This document shows, one piece after another, positions 35,030-43,449 of a DNA stretch of 64,000 bases. The stretch is from the NCBI RefSeq assembly GCF_002979865.1, contig NZ_PCPZ01000005.1, forward strand, positions 1 through 64,000. Direction: 5' to 3'. The notes under the pieces were generated by a model, which was not told the origin of the DNA, searched no databases, and worked only from the letters and a program-made list of their open reading frames with translations. The stretch's first letter is position 1. Each line of letters opens with the position of its first letter. A program made the translations under genes and the position numbers. This stretch comes from Arthrobacter sp. MYb214. Lineage in GTDB: Bacteria > Actinomycetota > Actinomycetes > Actinomycetales > Micrococcaceae.

Positions 35030-35461
35030 TCATGTTTTCACGGAACCGAGTAGAAATGAGGCGGCATCCCAACGATCGATGGCGCAGCCGTTATGCCGGG
35101 AAAAGCTCGTATTCACCGTCTCGCCGTGCAGGGTTCCGCTTATTTCGGCCCGTTGCGGTCCACCGTATATTTCGGTGCAGATTTCCTGGGGATCAACTTC
35201 TCCGGCAATGGCACCGGGTTCAAGCTCGAGCTGCAAGCAAGCTTTGGATGCGTTCGGCAATGTGCTGGATTCAGCGGCTTGTTCGCCGGTGCATTCCAGG
35301 GAGTACTGCTGTGAAATTTCGCTGCCGTCATCGCGAATGGTGATTTCCAATTGGGTCTGCGGCCCCTGTCCGATGCTGGTGGCGCAGGAAGCCAGCGAGA
35401 GGCTCATGCAGCCGAGCGCGATACCGGCCGGAATCAGGCGAAGGCCCCGTGCAGTAACCAT
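35030..35461 (-). CDS. Subtilisin-inhibitor-like (SSI family) lipoprotein
   Basis: A 143-residue protein with a signal peptide and lipobox (SLASC). The mature part follows the Streptomyces subtilisin inhibitor pattern: YSLECTG, NASKACLQLE, CTEIYGGPQRAEISGTLHGE and SFSRHNGCAIDRWD, with four cysteines in positions suited to two disulfides. The reactive-site residue usually lies before the third cysteine; here the segment is VDPQEICTEIY, which lacks the usual Met/Lys-type P1 region, so inhibitory activity is uncertain. Most SSI proteins are freely secreted; lipid anchoring is unusual. Confidence 0.75.
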   Translation of the reverse strand: MVTARGLRLIPAGIALGCMSLSLASCATSIGQGPQTQLEITIRDDGSEISQQYSLECTGEQAAESSTLPNASKACLQLELEPGAIAGEVDPQEICTEIYGGPQRAEISGTLHGETVNTSFSRHNGCAIDRWDAASFLLGSVKT

Positions 35462-35493
35462 GGATCAATCTTGCCTGCGGCCGCGAATAAGTT

Positions 35494-36393
35494 CTAGTCT
35501 TCCGGGAAGATTGGCAGGTTGTTGGCGACTTCCAGCAATTGATTGCGCAGCGAGTCGGCACGTTGGGCAAATTCCTTTTGCAATCTCACGTACGCGGCCT
35601 TGCCCTCGGGAGTTTCAATGCGGATGGGTTCATGGCCCCAATCGCCCAGATCATAGGGGGACGCCTGCATATCCATGGTGCGAATGTCCCAGGCGAGCTC
35701 GAAGCAGTCCATGACCAAGTCGCTTGGCACCGCAGGGGAGAGCTTATAGGCCCACTTATACAGATCCATGTTGGCGTGCAAGCAACCGGGCTGCTCCAGG
35801 TCGCGCTGGGTTTCCCTGGTCGGCTGCAGCTCGTTGAGCTCGATCGCCTGGGGAGTGTAGAAGCGGAATGCATCGAAGTGGGTGCAACGGATCTTGTGGG
35901 TTTCCACCACTTCGTCGGTTCCCTGCGCACCCAAGCGCAGCGGGAGATATTCATGGCGGATGCCGTTGGCCTCGGATTTGTAGGCCATCGCCCATTCATG
36001 CAGGCCGAAGCAGGAGAAGTTTCCTGGCCGCTGCGCGGTGCCGGCCAGAATGATGCGGGCGAACTCGATGGCTCGGGCGCGCGCCTTGCCGAATGCCTCC
36101 GCATCGAAGTGGTATCCCGTACCGTGGCCGGTTTGGACTCTGCGGTAGAACTTCCACTCGCCGCGTTCTTGGGCCGCGTCTCCGGCTAGAACCACGTTCA
36201 TCCCTGGATGCCAGCGGTAGAGCTGGCCCGGCTTTTGCGTGTAATAGGTGAACAGGAAGTCCTCGATGGGATGCTTCTTGCCCTTCATCCGCCGTTCCAC
36301 GAAAGGTTCGCCAAAGGCCCGAGCCCGTGCTTCATGCTCAGCGGCAGGCGGCATCCACTGCGAGGGTTCCAAAATGGCGGCGGTCAGAGGCAT
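35494..36393 (-). CDS. Actinobacterial conserved protein (often labelled 3-methyladenine DNA glycosylase)
   Basis: A 299-residue protein of a family common in actinobacteria; it includes KKHPIEDFLFTYYTQKPGQLYRWHPG, FSCFGLHEWAMAYKS and CTHFDAFRFYTPQA. Automated pipelines often name it 3-methyladenine DNA glycosylase, but no helix-hairpin-helix or other glycosylase signature is visible, so I treat the function as unknown. Conserved His, Cys and Asp residues suggest a metal or catalytic site. Divergent from a DinB-like gene with a short AT-rich gap, and no clear ribosome-binding site, so the mRNA may be leaderless. Confidence 0.75.
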   Translation of the reverse strand: MPLTAAILEPSQWMPPAAEHEARARAFGEPFVERRMKGKKHPIEDFLFTYYTQKPGQLYRWHPGMNVVLAGDAAQERGEWKFYRRVQTGHGTGYHFDAEAFGKARARAIEFARIILAGTAQRPGNFSCFGLHEWAMAYKSEANGIRHEYLPLRLGAQGTDEVVETHKIRCTHFDAFRFYTPQAIELNELQPTRETQRDLEQPGCLHANMDLYKWAYKLSPAVPSDLVMDCFELAWDIRTMDMQASPYDLGDWGHEPIRIETPEGKAAYVRLQKEFAQRADSLRNQLLEVANNLPIFPED

Positions 36394-36470
36394 ACTTCTA
36401 ATTATTCAATTCATGGGCCGATGAAACCAGTTTGGTACGCCAACTCACACTTCTCGCAAAGGGGTACGCC

Positions 36471-37025
36471 ATGGAAATCCTGCCTCCCTGGGAACCGCCA
36501 ATGAGCGGCTCCGACCAGCAGCATCTGTTCGGGATGCTTGACAGGCTGCGCGCCACTTTCAGATACAAGGCCGACGGGCTGGACATCGAACAGCTGGCAA
36601 CCAAGTTGCCCAGCAGCCAGCTCAGCCTGGGCGGATTGCTCCAGCATCTTGCCCTTGTCGAAGATGAGAAATTCACCTACTTCATTGCCGGGCAACGACC
36701 TGAAGTCCTCCTTGGGTTCACTGCCAACGGGCGCGAGCACTTCGTGGTTGATCTGGAAGAGGATCCGGAGAATCTTTATCAACGCTACGACCGGGCCGTG
36801 GCCAAAAGCCGGGGAATCCAGCAGTCCGTTATCGAGGAAGGGAAGCTGGACACGGACTCGGGGTTGGCATTCGATGGCAAGCATGCGTCGATACGCAGAA
36901 TCATCTGCGACCTGATTGAAGAGTATGGGCGGCATGCAGGGCATGCGGATCTCTTGCGTGAAGCCATCGACGGGCGGGTGGGCGAGGATCCTCCCTTCGG
37001 CTATCTTCCTGCATGGTATGCCTAG
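36471..37025 (+). CDS. DinB/DUF664-family protein
   Basis: A 184-residue four-helix-bundle protein. The predicted metal ligands of the DinB family are the His in GGLLQHLALVEDEKF and the two His in EEYGRHAGHADLLRE. The N-terminus MEILPPWEPPMSGSD and LLGFTANGREHFVVDLEEDP are typical of actinobacterial DUF664 proteins, some of which are mycothiol-dependent. ATG 36471 has AAAGGGG 6 nt upstream; the longer frame from 36432 is not supported. Divergent from the gene at 35494..36393. Confidence 0.82.
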   Translation: MEILPPWEPPMSGSDQQHLFGMLDRLRATFRYKADGLDIEQLATKLPSSQLSLGGLLQHLALVEDEKFTYFIAGQRPEVLLGFTANGREHFVVDLEEDPENLYQRYDRAVAKSRGIQQSVIEEGKLDTDSGLAFDGKHASIRRIICDLIEEYGRHAGHADLLREAIDGRVGEDPPFGYLPAWYA

Positions 37026-37246
37026 CTTTCTGGTTGCATTGGCAGCCGCTTCGGGCAACAGCCGGCCCGTTAGTTGTCCGCAATCAAGCTCTGTCCAGAA
37101 GTTCTTGTTCCTGCTCCAAGTCTGCCGGGGTAGCGTGCTGCAGGAAACCGAGGGATTCATTGCGGCGCCGGACCAGACATTGCGACGGAATTCAGCAATT
37201 TCCCATCCTCGGGAACCGGCCTGCCTGAAGCCTCTAGGATGGGGCC

Positions 37247-38596
37247 ATGAACACTGAGCGCTCCAGCCAGCTGCCGGCATCTGCATCCGTTGTCTTCGAC
37301 TGGTTCTCGCGACCCGGGGCCATGCAGCGGCTCTTGCCGCCGTGGCTTCCGCTGAAGGTCATTGAAGAAGCCGGTTCGCTGAAGGACGGGACGGCCGTGC
37401 TGGGCCTTCCCGGCGGAGTGCTGTGGAATGCCAAGCACCAGCCTGAGGGGTTCGCGGAGAACCGCAGTTTCGTCGACCAGCTTGAACCCGAAGGGGTTCG
37501 CGGCCTTCCTGCCCGGGTGGTGCAGTGGCGGCATGAGCATTACTTCGAGCCCGCGGGCGCACAGTGCACGACCGTGGGCGACTGCATCCAGTCGAATATG
37601 CCAGGACGGCAGATCGAATCGATGCTTGCATACCGCCACCGCCAGCTGGCAGACGATTTTGCCGCACATCAGCGGGCGGCGCAGGCCGGGTTGAAGCCGC
37701 TGGTGATAGCGCTGACCGGTTCAAGCGGATTAGTCGGACAGGCTTTGTGCGCCTTCTTGTCCACCGGCGGGCACCGGGTCGTCAAGCTCGTGCGGCACGA
37801 GCCGGAATCGGCAAGCGAACGGCGCTGGAATCCGCTGGATCCTGACCCGGGCCTGCTCGATGGCTGCGACGCGGTCATCCATTTGGCCGGAGCCAGCATC
37901 TTCGGCCGGTTCAGCCAAGCACATCGGCAGGCAATTCTCTCCAGCCGCATCGAACCGACCCGATCCCTTGCCCTGCTGGCGTCACGTTCAGGTGTCCGGA
38001 CCTTCATCAGCGCTTCGGCCATCGGATTCTACGGTGCTTCAGCCGGACCGCACCCATTAGACGAGACCGATTCCCCGCGGGCCGGGACTCCGGATTTCCT
38101 GGCTGACGTGGTGGACCGCTGGGAACGTGCGGCGAATGCGGGGGACAGCGGCATGCGCCGGGTGCAGATCAGGACCGGTATCGTGCTGAGCCCCAAAGGC
38201 GGGATGCTCGCCGTTTTGCGTCCTGTATTCTCCGCAGGCCTGGGCGGTCCCCTGGCAGGGGGAAAGCAGATGCTTTCGTGGATCGGGCTTGATGACCTGC
38301 TGGACATCTACCATCGCGCGCTCTGGGATTCGCAATTGACAGGTCCGGTCAATGCGGTGGCACCGCAGCCGGTGAGCAACGCCGAATTCACCAGGGCCTT
38401 GGCGCGCGCAGTGAGGCGGCCTGCCATCATTCCGGTTCCTGCCGCGGCTCCCAAATTGCTGCTGGGAGCCGAAGGGTCCCACCTTCTGGCCATGGCTGAT
38501 CAGAAAATTGTCCCGCGCAAATTGCTCGATGCCGGTCATCAGTTCCGCAATGAGCGCATTGAGCTGGAACTGGCTCATAGCCTGGGTAGTCGTTAG
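37247..38596 (+). CDS. TIGR01777-family epimerase (SDR39U1-like) fused to an N-terminal SRPBCC domain
   Basis: A 449-residue protein. Residues ~1-145 form a START-like SRPBCC domain (SASVVFDWFSRPGAMQRLLPPW, QWRHEHYFEP). Then ALTGSSGLVGQALCAFL opens an NAD(P)-binding epimerase domain with HLAGASIFGRFS, FISASAIGFYG and MLSWIGLDDLL, typical of the SDR39U1/YfcH group. This two-domain layout is known in actinobacteria; the substrate is not. A TAGGAT box ends 6 nt before the ATG, so the mRNA is probably leaderless. Confidence 0.88.
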   Translation: MNTERSSQLPASASVVFDWFSRPGAMQRLLPPWLPLKVIEEAGSLKDGTAVLGLPGGVLWNAKHQPEGFAENRSFVDQLEPEGVRGLPARVVQWRHEHYFEPAGAQCTTVGDCIQSNMPGRQIESMLAYRHRQLADDFAAHQRAAQAGLKPLVIALTGSSGLVGQALCAFLSTGGHRVVKLVRHEPESASERRWNPLDPDPGLLDGCDAVIHLAGASIFGRFSQAHRQAILSSRIEPTRSLALLASRSGVRTFISASAIGFYGASAGPHPLDETDSPRAGTPDFLADVVDRWERAANAGDSGMRRVQIRTGIVLSPKGGMLAVLRPVFSAGLGGPLAGGKQMLSWIGLDDLLDIYHRALWDSQLTGPVNAVAPQPVSNAEFTRALARAVRRPAIIPVPAAAPKLLLGAEGSHLLAMADQKIVPRKLLDAGHQFRNERIELELAHSLGSR

Positions 38597-38631
38597 GGGT
38601 CGGCGACGCCCGCTGGCGATTCGGAGGCAAA

Positions 38632-38678
38632 GCAATTATTGTTAGCTTGGCTAGATAAAAGCTAATCTAGGTAATTGC
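38632..38678. promoter_or_regulatory. Nested inverted repeats upstream of the ferrochelatase gene
   Basis: Outer arms GCAATTA (38632-38638) / TAATTGC (38672-38678), inner arms TTAGCTT (38642-38648) / AAGCTAA (38659-38665), and a third pair CTAGAT (38651-38656) / ATCTAG (38665-38670). The stretch is AT-rich against its surroundings and ends 71 nt before the gene start. It is a candidate promoter with operator sites. Confidence 0.45.
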
Positions 38679-38749
38679 TTGCGACTGCCAGCTCCGGGGA
38701 ATTTTGCCCATGGCGGCAGTTGCCCGAGAAGAAAGCGTGGACGATCCCG

Positions 38750-39880
38750 ATGGGAAACATGCAGGTAGCGCCGTTTGATGCAGTTGTGCTGATGTCCTTT
38801 GGCGGGCCGGAAAAGCCCGAAGATGTCCTGCCCTTCCTGCAAAACGTTACCCGGGGACGAGGGATTCCGGACGAGCGCCTTGAAGAGGTGGGCGAGCACT
38901 ACTACATGTTCGGCGGAAAATCTCCGATCAATGAGCAGAACCAGGCTTTGCAGCAAGCCGTTCAAGAGGAATTCGCAGCCCGCGGCATCGATACGCCACT
39001 GCTCTGGGGGAACCGGAATTGGGAACCGTACCTCACCGAAGTGGTCGGAAACCATGCGCGCAGGCACGGCTCGAGAAGGTTCCTGGCCATCGATACGTCG
39101 GCCTACTCCTCATATTCCTCGTGCCGGCAATACCGCGAGGATTTCGCCGGAACTGTGGCGGCACTGCAAGAAGAGGGCCTCGAGGTGGTGATCGATAAAG
39201 TCCGGCAGTACTACAATCATCCGGGATTCGCTCATGCGCAGTTGGACTGCGTGCGGAAGGGATTGAAGGAATTCAAGCAGCTCGTCGGCGGCCTGGACCG
39301 CAACCGGCACAAGATCCTATATGTCACCCATTCGATCCCTACTGCGATGCAAGAATCATCGCAGAAGTTCACCGCCGGCTACCAGCGGCAGCATGAGGAG
39401 CTCATGGCCTGGATTGGCGGGGAACTAGCTGGTGAGGAGCAGCTGGATGCCGAACTGGTGTACTGCTCCCGTTCTGGATCCATGCACACTCCCTGGCTGG
39501 AACCGGACATCAATGACCGCATGCGCGAGCTTGCGGAAACTGGAACTGAGGGCGTTCTGGTTGTACCCCTCGGATTCGTTTCGGACCACATGGAGGTCAA
39601 ATTCGATCTGGATACCGAAGCGGCAGATACCGCGCGCGAGTTGGGGATGGCGTTTCTCCGTGCCGGCAGTGTTGGCACCTCACCGTCGTTTGTCAGCGGC
39701 TTGGTCGATCTGGTCCTGGAACGGGCAGCGCAAGTGCGTGGCGAGCAGCCGGAGTCATCGACCATCGCCGGAAGCAAAGCGCTGGGCCCGGGCAGTGGCG
39801 CCTGCTCCCTGAATTGCTGTGAAGGCACTACTAGGAAAAAAACCGTTCCGAATTGGAGCGCCGGCGTGCCTACAGGCTAG
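38750..39880 (+). CDS. hemH: Ferrochelatase (coproporphyrin-type, CpfC/HemH)
   Basis: A 376-residue enzyme inserting Fe2+ into the porphyrin; in actinobacteria the substrate is coproporphyrin III. VLMSFGGPEKPEDVLPFLQNV, VTHSIPTAM, CSRSGSMHTPWLEPDI and GFVSDHMEVKFDLDTEA are diagnostic, with the active-site His in THSIP and Glu in HMEV. The C-terminal CSLNCCEG cluster fits the [2Fe-2S] ligands of actinobacterial enzymes. The C-terminus continues about 20 basic residues beyond this. ATG 38750 or 38759 are both possible starts. Confidence 0.92.
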   Translation: MGNMQVAPFDAVVLMSFGGPEKPEDVLPFLQNVTRGRGIPDERLEEVGEHYYMFGGKSPINEQNQALQQAVQEEFAARGIDTPLLWGNRNWEPYLTEVVGNHARRHGSRRFLAIDTSAYSSYSSCRQYREDFAGTVAALQEEGLEVVIDKVRQYYNHPGFAHAQLDCVRKGLKEFKQLVGGLDRNRHKILYVTHSIPTAMQESSQKFTAGYQRQHEELMAWIGGELAGEEQLDAELVYCSRSGSMHTPWLEPDINDRMRELAETGTEGVLVVPLGFVSDHMEVKFDLDTEAADTARELGMAFLRAGSVGTSPSFVSGLVDLVLERAAQVRGEQPESSTIAGSKALGPGSGACSLNCCEGTTRKKTVPNWSAGVPTG

Positions 39881-40111
39881 GCCGGCAGCAGGCTGGTGGC
39901 CGATCCCGGGAATCCTTTTTCGGCCGGCCATCACGGTTGGCCGACGAATCAGCGAAGCTGGACCGATTGCGGATAGATGCCGGAATCCGTGCGATCCGGA
40001 TGAAGGAACCGGGTGGAGCTTTGGGGACTGCGATGAATGAATTCTGTCCACCGGATCCGTATTCACTGCTCGCGCGGTCAGCGGACACTTGCGGCAAGGA
40101 GCAGTGGCGTC

Positions 40112-40492
40112 CTAAGTGCTTTCGTCGTCAAAAGGGGCCGGACCGGAGGGTTCTGGCGGTGATGATGCACTCCTGGTCTCGGGTCCCCTTGAGCGGGCAG
40201 AATCCGGGAATCCTTGGACAGGCGGCTCTTCGAGTTGATCTCGCAGCACTTCGCTGATGATCCTTCGAGGATCATATTGCCGCAGATCGAACTTCTTCAG
40301 ATCCATGTCCGCGAAATCCTCGCCAAGCTCCTCGCGGAGTTGTTCCTGGGCACCAGAGGCGAGTCGGCGCAACTCGCGAATCAGCGTGGCTAGTTTCCTT
40401 GCGTAGTCGGGCAATTTTTCAGGTCCGAGCAGCACGGCCGCCAAAATGGCCAGCACGATGAATTCATTGCCATTGATGCCTGCAATGCTCAC
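40112..40492 (-). CDS. tatB: Twin-arginine translocase component TatB-like
   Basis: A 126-residue protein with one N-terminal membrane helix (NEFIVLAILAAVLLGPEKLPDYA), the GPEKLP hinge and an amphipathic helix RKLATLIRELRRLASGAQEQLREEL, followed by an acidic, Pro/Ser-rich tail. Glu/Gly-Pro hinge and length fit TatB rather than TatA. It would help bring Tat substrates such as the PhoD-like protein at 48331 to TatC. GTG start with GAGGTG 9 nt upstream. tatC is not in the window. Confidence 0.85.
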   Translation of the reverse strand: MSIAGINGNEFIVLAILAAVLLGPEKLPDYARKLATLIRELRRLASGAQEQLREELGEDFADMDLKKFDLRQYDPRRIISEVLRDQLEEPPVQGFPDSARSRGPETRSASSPPEPSGPAPFDDEST

Positions 40493-40652
40493 TGTGAATC
40501 ACCTCGCTGCAAGGGACGCGGTCAAACGGAATTGGCAGGTGCAGCCCAGCCGGAATACGAAGGCCAACAGCCGCGGGCAAACGGAGATTCGCCTGGCAGC
40601 CATCGCGGCATGGCAGGATTTTCCGGTGGCGCGGCCTGCCCTTGGGGCCGGC

Positions 40653-42053
40653 TCAGCCGCAGAGTTTCTGGTCTGCTTTGCGGCTGTTCACCTTGACGGG
40701 CTGCTTTTCTGGCCGCCCCAGGTTTTGGTAATCCTGGCCCAGGATCAATTCGATGCTTTCGACATCGGCGACTGTTGCCTCGATGTCGAGATCGACTGCC
40801 TTGGCGAATGCGTCGGCTGTTTTCCTGGCTGCATCAGTATCCGGAATCAGCAGCCGTGTTTGCGCCTGCAAGGACGCCGCGGTAGTGATTGAAGTGACGG
40901 TGAAGCCTTGCTCCGTGGCTTCGTTGGCGAATTTGCCGGCCAGTCCGCTCACTCGCGCTGCGTTGGCTATGCTGACAGGAAGCTGCCGGGCGGAGGTTTT
41001 CGCCGTGGCAGTTTCTCCTGCATCGGATTCGGAGCCGGATTCGGACTCGGAATCCGGATTCACCGGGATGTCTTGCTTGATGCGTTCAAAGATGAGGGTC
41101 GCGTCGGGAGCCGGGACAACCCGGTTGGCGTTTGATGGTGCAGGCTGGGTCGGCATGGTCATGAAGGTGATCTTGTCCGTGGGAACGTCCTTGACCCGCG
41201 CAGCCAATCCTGCAAGTTCCGGTAGCGAACTCAGTTCCGGGTCAACGGTCATCGAGGAGGTAATCGCGTCAAGGAAAGAGTAGAGCCGGTCCGGGCGTGC
41301 GAGAACTTCCTTGCTGGTGGCACGCTGGACTATTGCGGACATGACCTTCTGCTGGTTTCCGAGCCGAGCGAGGTCGCTTCCATCGCCAAGGGCATGGCGG
41401 GTCCTGGCCAGGGCAAGCGCATCGGTTCCGTCCAGCTCCTGCAGCCCGGCTGGAAGATCCAGGTTCGCTTTCGGATCGGTCATTGGCTGGGCCAGGCACA
41501 CGCTGACTCCGTCGAGTGCGTCGATGATTGAAATGAATCCCTCGAAATCCACCTCAATGAAGTGGTTCAGGTGAACTCCGGTGAGCGTTTCCACCGCGGC
41601 GACAGAGCATGCGGGACCGTAATTCAGCGCAGAATTGATCATGCCGTATCCTCCGGCATAGGCGCCGGACCCGGTATCCGCGCAGGCCGGGCGCTGCAAT
41701 ACGGTATCGCGTGGGATCTGGACCGCCTCGATGCGCTCGTTGCCTGGCGACAAGTGGACAAGCAGCATGGAATCGCTGCGTCGGGAACCGTTATCCGTGC
41801 CGAAGCCGGTGGAGCTGAAATCCCGGCTATCGGAACCGAGCACCAGCAGATTCAGGCCTTCGCTGGAGTCCGGGACATCCGCTTCAGACGCCCTGAGCGC
41901 CGAGACGGAAATATTTCCCTGCAGGCGCAGGAAGGCAATGCTGGTCGGCACAACTACTGCTAGCACCAGCGCCGCTGCAATGATGGCAGCTACCCGGCGC
42001 CGCGGCCGTTTGGAACTACGCCTGGAAGAGGAAGGTGTTCGTTGGGAATTCAC
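40653..42053 (-). CDS. LytR-CpsA-Psr (LCP) family cell-wall glycopolymer ligase
   Basis: A 466-residue membrane-anchored protein. A basic N-terminus precedes one membrane helix (VAAIIAAALVLAVVVPTSIAF). The LCP domain shows LLVLGSDSRD, RRSDSMLLVHLSP, IQIPRD-like VQIPRDTVL and ALALARTRHALGDGSDLAR, with the arginines and aspartates that hold the polyprenyl-phosphate. A C-terminal LytR_C domain follows a short Ser/Glu-rich linker (about 330-345). It transfers teichoic-acid-like or galactan polymers to peptidoglycan. GTG start preceded by GGAGAGC. The tatB gene lies 160 nt downstream. Confidence 0.9.
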   Translation of the reverse strand: MNSQRTPSSSRRSSKRPRRRVAAIIAAALVLAVVVPTSIAFLRLQGNISVSALRASEADVPDSSEGLNLLVLGSDSRDFSSTGFGTDNGSRRSDSMLLVHLSPGNERIEAVQIPRDTVLQRPACADTGSGAYAGGYGMINSALNYGPACSVAAVETLTGVHLNHFIEVDFEGFISIIDALDGVSVCLAQPMTDPKANLDLPAGLQELDGTDALALARTRHALGDGSDLARLGNQQKVMSAIVQRATSKEVLARPDRLYSFLDAITSSMTVDPELSSLPELAGLAARVKDVPTDKITFMTMPTQPAPSNANRVVPAPDATLIFERIKQDIPVNPDSESESGSESDAGETATAKTSARQLPVSIANAARVSGLAGKFANEATEQGFTVTSITTAASLQAQTRLLIPDTDAARKTADAFAKAVDLDIEATVADVESIELILGQDYQNLGRPEKQPVKVNSRKADQKLCG

Positions 42054-42220
42054 GATCTTGCTCTCCTTGGTAGGACCATGGCCGGATTACCCATCAAGCT
42101 GACCACGTGGAACGCCGCTGGAACCAATAGCATGATTGATTAGAGCCATGCATGCAGCGCATGAAAGGCCGATTTCGCGCGCAGGTTCAGGAGAGCGGAA
42201 ACCGCCTGGAGATCTCTGTC

Positions 42221-43114
42221 TCAGAGGTATTCGAGGAATTCGCCCAGCGCCGGATTGCGGTATTCTTCGCGGCGGTAGATGACGCCCAGGGGCCTGCTGG
42301 CTGGCAAGCTCAGCGGGACCTGCTTGCCGCCGAAGATCACGGCGGTGCTGGCCATGATCCGTGGAACCAAGGTGATGCCGCCGGCGGCGATGCCCAGATG
42401 GACCAATGCGTCGCGTTGCGTTGTGGTGATGAGCCGCGGAGCGGTGGCCTTCAAGCTCCGGTAAACTTCGTCGGTGATCTTGCGAATCGAGGTGCCCTGG
42501 GGGAGGGTGGCCAGAGTCAGGGAATTGAGCAATTCAGTGCTTAGCCCAGTGTCCGGGTCCACCTCGGTATCCTCGGATACGACCGCCGAGAATTGCTGAT
42601 CGCGCAGGGATTTGCCGATGAGGTCCGCGGGGATGCGCTCGTTCACGCCAAAAGCCACATCGGCACGATTCAGGCGAAGCGCATCGGCAAGCTGCTCATC
42701 GTCCTCCACGCTCAGGATCTCTATCCGGACACCGGGGTGCTGGCGATGGAAGGGGCCGATGTACTCGGGCATGATTCCTCCAACCAGGGAGGGCAACCCC
42801 GCGATGCGCAGGGATCCGGTGGCCAATGCACGCGTGGAGGAGGCGATGGTTCCGATCGCGGCGACTTCACGCAGTGCCCGGCGGCCGGCAGGAATGATGC
42901 TCCGGCCAACCTCGGTCAGCACCATGTCCCTTCCAGCGGCCCGGAACACGGGCATGCCAAGAGTGCGCTCCAACGCGCTAATGCGCCGGGACAAGGAGGG
43001 CTGGGAGATGCCAAGGATATCCGCGGCGGCGGTGAAGGAACCATAGTCCACAATCATGACAACCGCTTCGAGCTGGGCCAGGGAGATGCTGTTGTCCAGA
43101 GGTTCTCTTTCCAT
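42221..43114 (-). CDS. LysR-family transcriptional regulator
   Basis: A 297-residue regulator. The N-terminal winged helix-turn-helix is DYGSFTAAADILGISQPSLSRRISALERTLG; the rest is the type 2 periplasmic-binding effector domain (GSLRIAGLPSLVGGIMPEYI, DVAFGVNERIP). ATG 43114 is used because it starts about 10 residues before the helix-turn-helix, as in the family, and AAGGAAGG lies upstream; a longer frame to 43201 is less likely. It is on the same strand as the CitMHS transporter, 335 nt downstream of that gene, and may control it; this is inference. Confidence 0.88.
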   Translation of the reverse strand: MEREPLDNSISLAQLEAVVMIVDYGSFTAAADILGISQPSLSRRISALERTLGMPVFRAAGRDMVLTEVGRSIIPAGRRALREVAAIGTIASSTRALATGSLRIAGLPSLVGGIMPEYIGPFHRQHPGVRIEILSVEDDEQLADALRLNRADVAFGVNERIPADLIGKSLRDQQFSAVVSEDTEVDPDTGLSTELLNSLTLATLPQGTSIRKITDEVYRSLKATAPRLITTTQRDALVHLGIAAGGITLVPRIMASTAVIFGGKQVPLSLPASRPLGVIYRREEYRNPALGEFLEYL

Positions 43115-43449
43115 GCGTTGGAGCCTTCCTTTGCGTCGGGAGAAGACGGTCGAATTCGCGGTGTGGCCCAGTGGCGGGTCCATCCGGTCCAGGGGAAGCA
43201 CGCGCTGTGCACGTCTTGCCCTGCCTCCAGTTTTTCACGGGAAACTGTGCTTGCTGAACCGGCGCCCTGTGCAGACCGTCAATGGCTGGCGGGAAGAAGC
43301 AACTGGGTGCTCGAATAGCTGCATGCGGCAGCCTCCGGCGGGCTGCCAACAGGGTCAGCCCGGGTTAAACACCGGACTCCGTGCCACCCGCTTGGAAATG
43401 TCCGGGTGGCACGGAGCCTGGCTGACGACGGACCTTTGGTCCTGGGGCG
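43115..43449. other. 335-nt gap without a gene, holding a terminator
   Basis: The gap separates the LysR gene from the CitMHS gene. No convincing gene is seen on either strand. Perfect 14-bp arms CTCCGTGCCACCCG / CGGGTGGCACGGAG at 43377..43416 form a likely terminator for CitMHS on the minus strand. Nearer to the LysR start, the sequence is GC-rich with no clear promoter. Confidence 0.6.
43377..43416 (-). terminator. Terminator after the CitMHS gene
   Basis: Perfect 14-bp stem with a 12-nt loop, 34 nt past the CitMHS stop codon; on the minus strand it is followed by a modest GTGTTT stretch. Confidence 0.7.

Noticed and set aside
39853-40257. Plus-strand frame of 134 codons after the ferrochelatase gene
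   Set aside because: Arg/Gly/Ser-rich, overlaps tatB on the other strand, no ribosome-binding site and no recognisable domain.
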